This document shows, one piece after another, positions 1 through 14,802 of a stretch of 64,000 nucleotides of DNA. Under the pieces are notes generated by a model. It was given only the letters and a program-made list of their open reading frames with translations. It did not search any database and was not told where the DNA came from. Position 1 is the stretch's first letter. Every line of letters starts with the position of its first letter. This stretch comes from Amoebidium appalachense. Its lineage: Eukaryota > Ichthyosporea. The stretch covers positions 2,666,001-2,730,000 of the forward strand of contig CAVNZM010000009.1 of the NCBI GenBank assembly GCA_963693365.1, written 5' to 3'. Made by a program: the position numbers and the translations under genes.

Positions 1-870
1 GTTATTACATAAGGTATAACACAGGCCACGTGTATTATTTTCATTGTCTCTTTGAGAGCTTGTGTGTTTTTATATGATTTTTTATCTTTCTAGACGGTTT
101 ATGTCAGGAGTCAGAACTGCCCGATATTTCCGCCAGGCATAGGCCCCAGTAATCTGTCCAAAATTTCGTTGCATTCTAAAACACGAAGAACTATACACAT
201 TAGGGTTGATTCGATGACTTATTTATTTATAATCAAAATAAGCTTTACTGATAATACTAAATCATCACTGTGAGCTACAATTGGGGGTTTATTGAGTTAT
301 GAGGTATCATTATCATAAATTATTAAGAGGTTGAGAAAATTGGGATTTAGAACCCCCCACGATCTATTGTCTGTGTATCCGCCACAGCCAAGAGGCCTTC
401 AGGTCACTTCTGGATGTCCCGGAAGTATTCTACAGTAGATGACAGCTACTTGCAAGACATATATTACTGCAGTATTATACGCATTTATTAGTGGAAGAAA
501 GATGTCACTGTATACCCTTTCTATTTCCAAGTTGTAAGCAGTGTTGCTTGGAAGAAAACGCGAGCTTATTAAATCTCCAAACACACAGTCAGACTCCATT
601 GCAAGCAGTCGAAGCACTTGATGGTATCGGTAGTTGGAAGCGTTAGTAAGGAGCTCTGGCCTGGCGCTTATATGTTCACAATACCCGCTAATTAACCTGT
701 GTTGGTTCGAATTCACAGCTTTAGTATCATCTTCCTTTAAACATTCTCTAACAGGACAGAAAAACTTTTCTTAACCATTTCCACCACACCGTTCTCGCAA
801 CAGAGAAAATCAGTAGCAACTCTCATACGGTTCTGGCGGAACTCAACGCGTCCGATGCAGTCAACCCACG
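1..870. other. Upstream region of the receptor kinase gene
   Basis: AT-rich unique sequence with no recognisable complete gene. It should hold the promoter and 5' UTR of the kinase gene starting at 871, but I see no clear TATA box. An ATG at 854 opens an overlapping, out-of-frame upstream reading frame that runs into exon 1, so some translational control is possible. A minus-strand open frame at 399-718 is listed separately. Confidence 0.4.
399..718 (-). CDS. Possible exon of an unrecognised minus-strand gene
   Basis: An open frame of just over 100 codons with ordinary amino-acid composition in unique, non-repeat sequence. No ATG opens it. On the minus strand an AG at 720-719 could be a 3' splice site, and a GTAGCT near the end of the frame could be a 5' splice site, so an internal or terminal exon is possible. 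I do not recognise the protein. It could equally be a chance frame. Confidence 0.2.
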
Positions 871-1864
871 ATGGCTCGAAAATGGGGTGCACATCCTCTT
901 CACCTGAAAAATATCACAGCTCTGAATCTTTGTCGTTATCTGTTTTTACTTTGCTTGTCCTTGGCCACGGTTCAAGCAGCAGTTGCAGTCTCGCAAGCGA
1001 AACACAACTCTAAAGCAGATCTATTTCTGACAGCACACTATGTAGCCGGGCAGGAAAACGGAGGAGGGGTCACTTGCACGGACCCTAATTGGTTATATAC
1101 CACCCTTCTTTCCGCCGGTGAAATTTCAGGCCCATGCACCCCCTTTCGCACCATAAAAGGAGATGGGGAATTATTGGGCCCCATAAGATGGAGGAGGGTT
1201 ATGAAACAGGAAAAAGAGGGTTATGATCTGGTCATCACCCAGCTATTCAATGATTCAAAGTGCAATGACGAGCCTTACTATACTGATTCGGTGATTGCTG
1301 ATGCTTGGGAGGACCACAAGTGCAACGCGTCTCTGGTAAACCCCCCCCCCCCCCCCCCCCCTCCCTCCCTCCCCCCTATCACACACACACACACACACAC
1401 ACATACATACACACACCCTTTTCCGGGGATCCATCTTTGCACCCCAAGCCCTCCTCTCCTTCGCTACTCCAGGTTAACACAAGCATCACATATTCTGATA
1501 CGGCGATAAGTATGTATGTTTTGTGGACATATTTCTGGCATAGACATCCACCTGCTCACACCAACACAACCCAAACCCATCATCTGCACCCTTTCACTTG
1601 ACCACACCTTTTTCCAAAAGGTTCCTCACCTCTTGTTGTCATCTTTTCCAGCAGCTTCGGTGTTCCCTTTGCCTCCCCTCCCTCACCCCTCCCCCCTCCC
1701 CCCCCCCCCCTCCCCCCCGCGCTCTCCCCCCTGGTGCCACCATCAGCACCATCACTTCGAACACCACCACTACACGCATCACGCCAAACCCACAACATGC
1801 CGCAGGCCGCATACACAAATCATGCACGCCTTTGCACAGACACACATGCGCGCACGTGCGCGTG

Positions 1865-1908
<44 letters not shown>

Positions 1909-2069
1909 CAACACTCACATCACATGCACACGCAGCACACGCGCACATATGCCGGCGCCCGCGCCACAGCACACACACAAACACACACACACACAGCACA
2001 CACTCGCTCACACACGCGCCGCAGCACATACACGGCGCCGCAGCGCACACGCACGCACGCACACACAAG

Positions 2070-2104
<35 letters not shown>

Positions 2105-2124
2105 TACACGCACGCACGCGCGCC

Positions 2125-2190
<66 letters not shown>

Positions 2191-3069
2191 ACACACACAC
2201 ACACACGGTGTATGCAGAATATGAGAACTCTTTTTCAGAAACGACCCAATTGCAAACCAAGAGCAAACCAGGGGCTTGGTAAAAATCAATGCATGATATG
2301 AAGAAAGGTAAACGATATGATAGCTCGGCCCTGAAGGCCAAAAGGTCAATATGGGGGTCCTACAGCTCGAATTTCATCTATGAAAGAACCAAGCATGAAC
2401 ATACCACCCCTTCAAATTGACTGTCACAAGAACGCCGGCGCAAAAATTCTATCATTATTTGTTTGTTATTGGGTGGAAGGAGAAGGAACAGCACGTGGCG
2501 ACATTAAACCTGTTTTTCTGACTATCTGATTGGTGGAAATAGTATGATATTGATACCTTTTTCCGGGGGGGGGGGGGGGGAGAAGGGAAGGGGGGGGGGG
2601 GTTGTATTTTAGATTTGAATTTGACGGAAAGAGAAGTAAGTATTTAGCACGATGCCATCTGCACTGTCTGGCAACAGAATGGGCCATTTCTATTACTGTA
2701 CGGTTGAACTTTTCGTATTGGGTATATCTCCTTGGATATCCAGTGAAGCTATCTCATCGACTATCTCGTTGTGTTTGCGGCAACTGTACTATATATCCAT
2801 TCTTAGCCCCGTCTGAAACCCCGATCTAATAAATTTTATGATAGAAAATTGAAAACCCCCATTAGATCAGTCTACCTCTGTAGACTAGAAGCCAATCAAA
2901 AACGGCGGCACTCATGCAATGTGCATGACGTCCCTAAAAATGTACGGGATGGATATCACAAAGTTACTTTCTGTAGACTACATATTAACCAATCAGATAC
3001 GGTAGAGTCGATACCATATATGGTAATATTTGGTAGCCACCTGTTATGTTACAACCTTTTCTTAAACTA

Positions 3070-3101
<32 letters not shown>

Positions 3102-3355
3102 ATGCATATATATATTATATATATATTCTCTTTCTGCTCCCATCTCTCTCTTCCCAGACCACCACCACCAACCCTACCTCTCAGCTTTTTTTGTTATTAG
3201 TTTCATATCAACGGAAAACGAAATGTAGCCCGTACTGTATTGTCCAGTGTCTAAAACAGGCTATGCATGCTCATTGATGATTGGTTCAAATGTAAATTAA
3301 TTCATGTCGGCACATCTCACTAATTATCCTCTTCATTCTGATTTTCTAACTTCTT

Positions 3356-3404
<49 letters not shown>

Positions 3405-4054
3405 AAAAAATAATAATAATAATAACTAATGAATAAAATAAAAATAAATCGAATGAAAACAAATAAAAAATACAGGTTGAGTATCGGGCGACACAGAAGA
3501 ACGTGGCCAGGCGTTTCTACAGCCAAAACACGAGCCTATCTTTCGAAAATCGCATGGACGATGCAATCGTATATCGGGATTTCTACAAAGACTCCGGGTG
3601 TAATAAAACCTTGGATTATCGTCTCCTGCTACGGCCAAAGGGCGGCGGGTGTGTGCGCGCCGACAGGCACTATCGCATGGCGGTGCTTCGTGGGATAGAC
3701 AAGAGAAATATGTCCATGTATCACACAATTTACGTGAAAACAGAGGTGATATATGTTGAAATTCCAGAGTATAATGCTCCTGCGGTATGGTTTGCGGGTT
3801 TTGATTTTTATTCCGACTCGGAATGTACCATAGCAGTCCCGTTTTTCACTCCTATGGATGGAACGGTATTGGCGGATACCGAGCCTGAATATTGCTGGCA
3901 GTTGGATAACGGGTACCATAGATATACCATTTTGGATAGTGACGGGATAAACGCGTCTTCTTCCGAGCCGTATGCCAGCGATGGTGATGGCCACCCCGGT
4001 AAGAGCAAACACGTAGACCAGGTTCTCTTCTTCTGCTTCTTTTCTTTTTATTTG

Positions 4055-4092
<38 letters not shown>

Positions 4093-4273
4093 CCCCTCTC
4101 TTTTCACCTTTTTTGTTTTTACACTGTATCGGGTAGTGGACTAGGGAGAGAAGGCGGGAAGAATCTTGGGGTTATAATGGTGATAGTAAAATGCATATTG
4201 GGTGGGAAATTTGATGAAGGAAGGGGAGGGGGGGGAGGGGGAGGGGGGCGGGGGGGAGAGACAGTGAGCAAAG

Positions 4274-4362
<89 letters not shown>

Positions 4363-4790
4363 GGAAAAAGCAAAGGGGAGAGGGAGAGAGAGATGGGAAA
4401 TGCATGCCTTGGAACGGAGCTCCAGACACACACACAGACTCTCTTCCCTTCTCTCAGTCACCCATACGCAGAAGTTGTTCACGCACGCGTGTGCACGCAC
4501 ATTCTATTACTCACACACTTTCATGCACACACACACATGCACATGCACACACGCGCGCGCACACACACACACACAGACACACAGACACACAGACACAGAC
4601 ACACACAGACACACACACACACACGAACACACACACACACATGCACACACTCATACACCCAGTTCACCAGACACATTCACCCATGACCACTGACAATTTC
4701 TTATAATCCTGCCATCCCCTGCCAATTTATGCAATTCCTCCTCTTCCCCTCCCCCTGCCCCCCCCTCCCCCCCCCCTCCCCCCCCCCCCT

Positions 4791-4822
<32 letters not shown>

Positions 4823-5074
4823 TCCTCTCCCACCCCCCGCCCGCCCGCCCGCCCACCCACCCTTCCCCTCCAAACACACATGTGCACCCACGTCTGCTAG
4901 TGGCAGGACCCCTCCTCTTCCCTCTCTTATCCCCCTCCACCACCCTTACCCCCCCTCCCTCCCCCCTCCCCCGCCCCCTCCCCCTCCCCCCCCCCCCCCC
5001 CCCCCCCCCCCCGGCGCCCCCTCTCTCCCTCTCTTCCCCTCCCTTTCTCCCCTTCTCCCCCCCCCCTTCCCCCC

Positions 5075-5105
<31 letters not shown>

Positions 5106-7142
5106 ACACACACCACCATCACATCCATATGCAGCCAACACCTTGTTCAGTCAGTGGGGTGATTGGAGCCGCTGTGGCTGCAATACCTTTATGAGAACAC
5201 GTACGTGCACAAGTGGACGCACGTGTGGGCCGGACTCCGTGTGGGGGGAACACTGCGACGACCCAGAATGCGAGGAGGATGGATTGGGGTGGGTGCAAAG
5301 TTTGTTTGTTTTTTTTTGTTTGTTTTTTTCTCGCCTTTTTTTTTTTTTTTTTTTTTGGGGGGGGGGGGGGGGGTAGAAAAGGAGGGAGGTAAGGGAAGGG
5401 GGAGAGGTGGGGAGGGTCCCGGGAGGGGGGGGGGGGGGGTTGGAGTGCTGTTGGGATTTGTGATGCTTTTGGTTGTATTTCAGCGTGGCTTTGCTAGTCG
5501 GGCTGGTTATTTTAAAAACCACCTCTGAACCCCCTCTCCCCCCTCCCCCCTCCCTCCTTCCCCCTGCCCTATTTCATCCCTCCTCCCCCTTCCCCCTTCC
5601 CCGTGGATCTTCCTTCCACCTCCTTGCTCCCCCCTGCCCCACCCCCGACCCCCAACCCCCCTCCCCACTGATATTTGCCCTTTTTGTGTATTCATTTTTG
5701 CAGAGGCTGCTTTGCGTTGTCTTTTCGTGCGTTTACCTCGTATCCAATTTTACTTTTTAACCCTCTCCCCCGCTTCCCCCCATCAGGACGTCTACCATTG
5801 TTGGAATCATATTGGGTCTTGTTGGTGGGTTGCTGGTGGGGGGGGCCTTAGCTGTATATTGGCTTATCAGAAGAATAAAAAGGTAGGAACCACCCCCCCC
5901 CCCCCCCCCCCCTCCCCCACCCCTTTGTGGAGGCACAGGAGTGTTGCACCCCCCCCTCCCCCCCCCCCCTCCCCCCCCCCCCCCCCCGCAATGATAATGG
6001 ATTCTGTTCAAGTATCGTCCTCCCTGCATGTGTCGGTTGTTTTTTTTTTTTTTCGTGCGTATGTTGAAACGTTTTTCAATGTCTTAGACTACAAGGAGTT
6101 ACCACCAGCTAGTATGTATGTACTCCCCCTCCCCCCCCCCCCCCTCCCCCCCCCCCCTCTTTCCCCAATCACTAGCTCTGCTGTCCACCTCCCCATTTCT
6201 TCCATTGCCCATCCAAGTAAGAATTGTGTATTTACAAGAGGAAAATATAGCAAAGTAAAGAGGATATTGGTAGAGGTTGGTGTGTAATATATTTGCCGAT
6301 TGTTGACCTAGGAGTAACATAGTCGCATATGGTGCTATCAATGAATGACGGCACACACCACAGCCACACACACAACACACATGCACACAGACCCACAGAG
6401 GGAGGGAGAGGAGAGGGAGGGAGAGCGGAAGGGAAGGAGGGATGGGTGGGTGGAATTGGGGGGGGGGGGGGGGCATACATTCAGCCCCTACACCATGTAA
6501 CCAATTCTCATACCCTCACCCTCCCCACAGGGCAAAGATAGCCAATCAAAGAGGGTTTCAAAATGTCTACTACAAGGTACCCCACCCTCTCACCACCCTC
6601 CCCTATGTGTCCCTCCTCCCCCCCCTCCCCTCCTCCGCGGGTGTTGCCTTGGAGAAAGGTCAAGAGAGAATGAGGGGTAGTGACGGTGAGAGAGGTGGGG
6701 GGAAAGGGAGGAGGGGGGGGTGGGGAGGGGAGGATGACAGAGAGCAAGGGAAGGAGAGCGTGAGAGAGACTCGAAGAGGGAGAACATGAGAAGTCGAGGG
6801 GAGAGAAAGGGGGGGGGGGGGAGGGGGGAGAGAGGGGAGAGAGAGAGCGAGAGTGTGTGTGTGTGTGTGTGTGTGTGTTAGTGTACTGCGAGTAACTAGT
6901 AGAGCCGTGGTCCTCACTATACACACTCATTCCCTTTTAGGGAAAGGACAACTTCCCCAAGGAGTTTATGAAGGTAGCAACGCGGGAAGGTATTATCCTC
7001 CTTCGCTCCCCCCCTTCATCCCCTCGCATTATGACCTCCTCCCCCCCCCCCCCCTCTTCCCCCCCCCCCCAAACCCCAACCCCCCCCCCACCCACATATC
7101 TACCACCAACACCATAATGACTACTTTTCCGTCTTACCTCCT

Positions 7143-7196
<54 letters not shown>

Positions 7197-7350
7197 AAGA
7201 AAGAAAGAGAGAGAGAAAAAGAAAGTAGAAAAAATCCGATTTCATTCGTCGCCGCTCTGGTTTAGAACCATGAATGCATATCTAGGTACACGACGGCGCA
7301 TTCACACCGGCAACACACACACATATACACACGTGCGCGTACACCCACCC

Positions 7351-7384
<34 letters not shown>

Positions 7385-8684
7385 ACCACCACCACCACCA
7401 CCACCACCACCACCACCACCACCACCACCACACACACACACACGTACCCCCCCCCCCCCGCTTAACACACACCAACAAACACAAAACACGCACACATGCA
7501 CACACATAGCACAGGCACACCCACGCACGCAAACAGGGATGGGGTTGGGGGGAGCAGTATGCAAACATGCACACACACATGCCCACACGTTCTGACACTC
7601 ACCCGCGCATAAACACGCACATATTAGAACCCACACACACGGGCAGACAAACTAGAGTCACATGTAAACATGCACACGCAGCACATATATTCTCTTGACA
7701 CCCGCCACCACACTCAGAACCCACGTTTCCAACAAACACAACATCACTGTAATCGATCCTACTGATTGAAAGCAATAAACTACCATCAGTATAAGAGAGG
7801 ACAATTCGCCCAATTTGCCCCGCCTCTGACATCATATTATGTGACAGGGCTTGGAGCACCGGGATTGGTCCATCCTGGCAGGCAGCCGAATGTTCCCATA
7901 GCGCACAGCACACTTACCAAAGTAGGAAAGTTGGGAGAGGGCCACTATGGTGTCGTCTACTTCGGTATATGCCCCCCCCCCCCCCCCCCCCCCACAACAA
8001 CCAAACAAAAAAATCCGTTTCGCTCCGTCTCTGTGTATTTTGTGGTGTTTTGTCTTTCGTCTTTTGATGATTTCTCCAATTCCATAGATCCCACTCTCTA
8101 ATGCATACATCCCCCCCCCCCCCCCCCCCCCCCCCCAAAAAAGCAAGACTTGACTGAGGGGTTAAAGGATTGAAGCCCAATCTTTATGGAGGCATAGGAA
8201 GGCGCCCTGATGATGGCCTCTGTTCATCTTCTGCCTGCCCAATTGGGTTTAGTCTGTTAAGTTTTATTTTCTTACGTTTTTCCATGTCTTTGCTTACACG
8301 ATTGTCACTCTCTAATGCATCTATCATCATTTCCATCCCTCCCCCCCCCCCCCTCCCCCTCCCCCCCCCCCCCCCCCCCCCCCCCCCCCTTTCTCCCTTT
8401 CCTCATCCCCCTCTTTGCCGCCACCCACAATTTCCGTCAACCCACACACTTTTCCCCGGGATGTTTTGTGTTTTGTCTCGATGTCTCCTCCTCCATACTT
8501 CCAACCCTCTAGTATTGCATGCATCCCCCCCCCCCCCCCCCCCCCCCCCCCCAGGTCTTATGAAGGAACAGGGCAGTGTGTATGCAGTGGCTGTCAAGGA
8601 GCTATGGGATTGCATCTCAGATGAGGCTGCAGCACTCACACTCAAAGAGGCCGTACGTGTCCCTCCCCCCCCCCTCCCCCCCCC

Positions 8685-8755
<71 letters not shown>

Positions 8756-8763
8756 AGCCTGCA

Positions 8764-8819
<56 letters not shown>

Positions 8820-9360
8820 TTTTTGGATATTGTATGTGTACCGCTTTAATTTCGTCTTTTGATGTCTCCGCTTTCAAGATTCCAAAACTTTGACACCCTG
8901 TAATGTGTACATTATTTCCCCCCCTCCTCTCCCTCTCCCCCCCGGATCTCCTTTTCCACTCTTCCTTCTGACCTCAATGGGTTGATTGATTTTCCTGGTA
9001 AATGACATTTGCATGTGTGTGTCGGCTTTGATAATGATTTAAGGAAAAAGTAATGATGGGAATCCCCACCTCCCCTCGATGTGGGTTTGGTTACCTGTGG
9101 GTGCAAATTTCTTTGACCCATTCTTATTGGTGCAAATTCAATTAACACATTTCTACTGGCACAAAACCGATTGACCCATTTTTCATTGGTTCAAAAATCA
9201 GGCGTTGATGGGCGAGCTCGATCATCCCAACGTGCTGCGATGTGTCGGGACTACGTCTGAAAAGAGACGCCCACTGATGATAGTGATGGAGTTGATGGGG
9301 TTGGGCAGCCTACAGGACTATCTGAGAATACGGTGGGTGGGTGTGGGTGTGTGGGTGTGT

Positions 9361-9418
<58 letters not shown>

Positions 9419-10012
9419 TGGGGGGGGGGGGGGGAGGGAGGGGGGGTGGGGGGTGGGTGGGTGGGTGGGTAGGTGTCTATCTTTGGAGTGCGTGTGTGTG
9501 TGTGTGTGTGTGTTTGGGGGGGGGGGGGGAGGGAGGGGGAGAACTCTCCCCCGGGAGGGAGAGGGGTAGGCTGGGTGGGTGGGTGGGTGGGTGGGTAGTG
9601 GGATGCGGGGGAGGAGGGGGGGGGGTCAAAGTGTGTGTGTGTGTGTGTGTTTGTGTGTGTGTGTTTGTGTGTGTGTGTTTGTGTGTTAGGTGTGTGTACG
9701 TGTGCGTGTGAGTGTTTTTTTTGGGGGGGTGCGGGTGGGGGGGGGGGGGGGGGGGGGGTGGATGGGTTGGCGTGTGAAGCGTCTAAGGGGTTTGGGGTTG
9801 AGTTCATGTGAATTCGAGTTTGAGGGGATGGGGACGTGGCTCAGTGTACTGGTGTGTGAAGGCATGTCTGTGTGTGTGTCTGTGTCACTGTGTGCCCACA
9901 AGGTTAAGGTTTACCTTTTCCCACATCCAACCTCCCTCCGCCCTCCCTTACTCCCCCCCCCCCCACTTTCCCCCTCCTCCTGCCCAACACCTTTCCACCA
10001 CACACATGCGCG

Positions 10013-10057
<45 letters not shown>

Positions 10058-10161
10058 CTCGCCCCTCCCCTTCCCCCTCTCCCCCCCTCTCCCCCTTCTC
10101 CACACACACAACACACACGCCCCCCCTCCCCCCCCCCCCCCCCCCCCCAAACCATCCCACA

Positions 10162-10198
<37 letters not shown>

Positions 10199-10435
10199 AT
10201 ACACAGCAAGAAGAGAGAGCAACCAGTCAGTGTATCTACCCGTCTCCATGTTGCCTATCAGATCGCACAGGGTATGGCCTATCTATCTTCTAAGGGCCTA
10301 GTCCACAGAGATTTGGCAGCTAGAAACTGTTTGCTGGCCGATGGAGACTCATCAACTTTCGGTAAAAACTCCCCCTCCTCACCTCCCCGTCCCCAACAAC
10401 CCTATCCCCAATCTTTCCCCCCGATTTCCCCCCCT

Positions 10436-10467
<32 letters not shown>

Positions 10468-12752
10468 CCCCCTCCCCCCCCCCTTGGGCCCTCCCTGAGG
10501 ATGGGCTCTGCTTATGACGCATACTGTGCGCATGGCTGATGCTGCATACTTGAATGTTTGCCTTTGCATGTGTCCTGCACCATGCTTCTCATCGTGTATG
10601 CGTACTTCGTACTGTGTTCCGCATTCAAAACCCCCCCTGTCTTCTTTCAGAGGTGTCCTTTCAGGACAGACCACTGTGTGGAGACATCTTTACTTCCATG
10701 CAACCGGGCATGGTTGCTCTGTGTCGTGCATCTGTAAGCACATACGCGTTTGTCGCTGCACTGCATTAGTTTGCACATACATCTTCACCGTTTTGCTCAC
10801 CTTGCTTGCATAAGCAACCCTGCTCGTCTTTGATCAAGACGGGTTGACCCACCCAAGTTCAGTTGATGCTGCTGTCTGAGTTGGAGCGTCGTATATACGC
10901 GGGCTAAGGGGTCGAAACTCAGACGCAATTGATGACTTGGGCCCTCCCTGAGGATGGGCTCTGCTTATGACGCATACTGTGCGCATGGCTGATGCTGCAT
11001 ACTTGAATGTTTGCCTTTGCATGTGTCCTGCACCATGCTTCTCATCGTGTATGCGTACTTCGTACTGTGTTCCGCATTCAAAACCCCCCCTGTCTTCTTT
11101 CAGAGGTGTCCTTTCAGGACAGACCACTGTGTGGAGACATCTTTACTTCCATGCAACCGGGCATGGTTGCTCTGTGTCGTGCATCTGTAAGCACATACGC
11201 GTTTGTCGCTGCACTGCATTAGTTTGCACATACATCTTCACCGTTTTGCTCACCTTGCTTGCATAAGCAACCCTGCTCGTCTTTGATCAAGACGGGTTGA
11301 CCCACCCAAGTTCAGTTGATGCTGCTGTCTGAGTTGGAGCGTCGTATATACGCGGGCTAAGGGGTCGAAACTCAGACGCAATTGATGACTTGGGCCCTCC
11401 CTGAGGATGGGCTCTGCTTATGACGCATACTGTGCGCATGGCTGATGCTGCATACTTGAATGTTTGCCTTTGCATGTGTCCTGCACCATGCTTCTCATCG
11501 TGTATGCGTACTTCGTACTGTGTTCCGCATTCAAAACCCCCCCTGTCTTCTTTCAGAGGTGTCCTTTCAGGACAGACCACTGTGTGGAGACATCTTTACT
11601 TCCATGCAACCGGGCATGGTTGCTCTGTGTCGTGCATCTGTAAGCACATACGCGTTTGTCGCTGCACTGCATTAGTTTGCACATACATCTTCACCGTTTT
11701 GCTCACCTTGCTTGCATAAGCAACCCTGCTCGTCTTTGATCAAGACGGGTTGACCCACCCAAGTTCAGTTGATGCTGCTGTCTGAGTTGGAGCGTCGTAT
11801 ATACGCGGGCTAAGGGGTCGAAACTCAGACGCAATTGATGACTTGGGCCCTCCCTGAGGATGGGCTCTGCTTATGACGCATACTGTGCGCATGGCTGATG
11901 CTGCATACTTGAATGTTTGCCTTTGCATGTGTCCTGCACCATGCTTCTCATCGTGTATGCGTACTTCGTACTGTGTTCCGCATTCAAAACCCCCCCTGTC
12001 TTCTTTCAGAGGTGTCCTTTCAGGACAGACCACTGTGTGGAGACATCTTTACTTCCATGCAACCGGGCATGGTTGCTCTGTGTCGTGCATCTGTAAGCAC
12101 ATACGCGTTTGTCGCTGCACTGCATTAGTTTGCACATACATCTTCACCGTTTTGCTCACCTTGCTTGCATAAGCAACCCTGCTCGTCTTTGATCAAGACG
12201 GGTTGACCCACCCAAGTTCAGTTGATGCTGCTGTCTGAGTTGGAGCGTCGTATATACGCGGGCTAAGGGGTCGAAACTCAGACGCAATTGATGACTTGGG
12301 CCCTCCCTGAGGATGGGCTCTGCTTATGACGCATACTGTGCGCATGGCTGATGCTGCATACTTGAATGTTTGCCTTTGCATGTGTCCTGCACCATGCTTC
12401 TCATCGTGTATGCGTACTTCGTACTGTGTTCCGCATTCAAAACCCCCCCCCCCCCGCCCGCCCCCTCCCCCTTACCCTTGTAGATGGCTTGGGTCTTCCC
12501 TGGGCGCTATGTATGATGCACATTCCGTTGTGTGCACTCATTTTGCACAATCTGCGATGTGTTTGTCCGTCGTGAATGTGTCCTTCGTACTCTGTAAGGC
12601 ATCCTAACCTCTCCTTCCCCTCCTCACACACCTTTCCCATTACACACACACACACACACACATACACACACACACACCCATACATACACACACACACACA
12701 CACAACCAACACACACGACATACGCATGCGCGCACACGCACACATACTCAAA

Positions 12753-12783
<31 letters not shown>

Positions 12784-12933
12784 GTACGCACACGTGTTCA
12801 CACACACGTGCAGACAACCCCATTGTCAAGGTTTCAGACTTCGGCATGGCAAGACATATGCTTGGTGACCAATATATCACCTCGAAAAGAGGTTGGTTGC
12901 CCCGCCCTCCCCCTTCTCCCCCCTTCCCCCCCC

Positions 12934-12987
<54 letters not shown>

Positions 12988-13625
12988 ACCACCACCACCA
13001 CCATCACCACCACCCATTCCGCCCTGCCCCTCCCCCCCCCCCCCCCCCCCCCCCCCCCCAACCCCTCCCCCAGGCCCCACAAGCCCTTCCGTCACAAGCC
13101 CATTCCACCTCCCCATATCCCCATCTCTTCAGGGTGTTTTCCTTATCAGTCTGTCTGGCTCGATGTTGTAAAAATTGTGGGTCCGAACAGGTTGAAGCCT
13201 GTCTGGGCCTGGGCTGAATTTTGGAAACCTTAAATCTGCGTGTGTTTTGACCCCTCCCTTCTGTCTCTGTGGTTTAGTTACGAACATGAGTGAATGGGCC
13301 AAGACTCATTGAGCTAAGGAATGCAACTTGAGGCGTATGAGCCATTCTGATTGGGTGGTTATTTCAGGAGCCTTGGCGGTGGCGTGGATGGCGCCAGAGG
13401 TGATCGTGCAGGGACAGTGCAGCGAATTCAGTGATGTGTGGAGCTTTGGCGTGGTCATGTGGGAGGTGGGTGCAGGCACATGCACGCAGACACATGCACA
13501 TACATTCACACACATGTACGCATATACACACATGTGCACGGACATGCATGAACACTTGAACTAACACGCAAAAACAGGCGCTCTCTCACACACTCACACA
13601 CGCACATCCCCCCTCCCTTCCCCCC

Positions 13626-13656
<31 letters not shown>

Positions 13657-13776
13657 ACACACATACACACACACATACACATACACACTCAGGGGGAAAA
13701 GGTGGGAAGGGAGGGAGAGGTGGAGAAAGACGAAACATACATACACACACACATTCACGCACGCACACACACACCG

Positions 13777-13817
<41 letters not shown>

Positions 13818-14524
13818 ACACACCCCACCCCCCCGACACACACACACACACATCCATGCACCCACACACACATCCGCAGACGCGCGCGCGCAGACACCCA
13901 CACGCACACACACACATGCGCACGTGTACATCCACACACAGTCAGGGAGAGTAAGAGACTCTACGTATCACAATGGAGAGGCTCCAGGGTTTAATACCTT
14001 ACCCACAGTATCCCTGTCACATTTACACACTGCAAGAAGCACACTCGATCGCTCTGGCTAAGCACACACCCTCAGTTTGTGAGTGCACACCAACCATTGT
14101 AACACATGCACGGAAAAATCATTTTGGAATGCTTTCGGGAAAATTTACACCTTACCCCTGCCCTCCTTCCCGCCCCTCTTTTTTTTTTTTTTTTTTTTTT
14201 TTTGATGTGATCTGACCGAACATGCAAAGGTTGCATTAACTTCAGGTACCTTTTTTGTTTTTAGACTTCGAGGCCACAAGTGCTATATGCCTGCATGCCT
14301 GACTTTTGCCCAATCACAGATATTTATGGATGCAGCAACCCCGTTTGCAAGAGAAGATGTAGGATCTCCCCCCGCCCCCTCAACGCACACACACACGCAC
14401 ACACACACACACAAAAGAAAAAGAAAAAGAAAAAAAAGAAAGGAAAAGAAAAAGGAGGAAGATACGAAGAACTCGAAGAAACAGGGAGCCGGTTTTCTTT
14501 TGAGGGCAGGAGGTGGGGAAAGGG

Positions 14525-14568
<44 letters not shown>

Positions 14569-14736
14569 TTGTTAACGTATTTTGTGGTTCGTTTGTATTC
14601 CAGATGACAAAGAAAGTGTAGGGGTGTGTGGTGGGGAGGTCAGGGAAGGAAGAGCCACCCCCGGTCCCTCCATCCCCAACACAATTGCAACACCCTTGCA
14701 CATGCACCTGCACGTGCGCACACACACACACACACA

Positions 14737-14802
<66 letters not shown>

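Noticed and set aside
1516-2301. Long frames encoding His/Thr, Cys/Val, Gly, Pro, Ser/Leu or Arg/Glu repeats, here and across the window
   Set aside because: They are translations of (CA)n, (GT)n, G/C runs and (GA)n in introns. They overlap on all frames and strands and have no independent coding signal.
5485-5530. Possible extra kinase exon after TATTTCAG
   Set aside because: The flanking TSP1 and membrane exons already join in phase 2. This segment adds no recognisable sequence and lacks a good donor.
5787-5882. Alternative open frame of the membrane exon (starting DVYHCW)
   Set aside because: It ends in phase 0, but the other frame gives a clean hydrophobic helix plus RRIKR and matches the incoming phase.
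6095-6118. Candidate 24-nt kinase exon between AG and GTATGT
   Set aside because: In the phase set by the membrane exon it creates a TAG stop when joined to the next exon.
10514-10813. Identical 99-codon frame in each unit of the 453-bp array
   Set aside because: Each copy is fixed by DNA-level identity. The frame sits within an intron and is not open in the diverged copies of the family.
10484-12447. CRISPR-like appearance of regularly repeated units
   Set aside because: Units are 453 bp, directly abutting and near-identical, with no variable spacers, in a eukaryotic intron.
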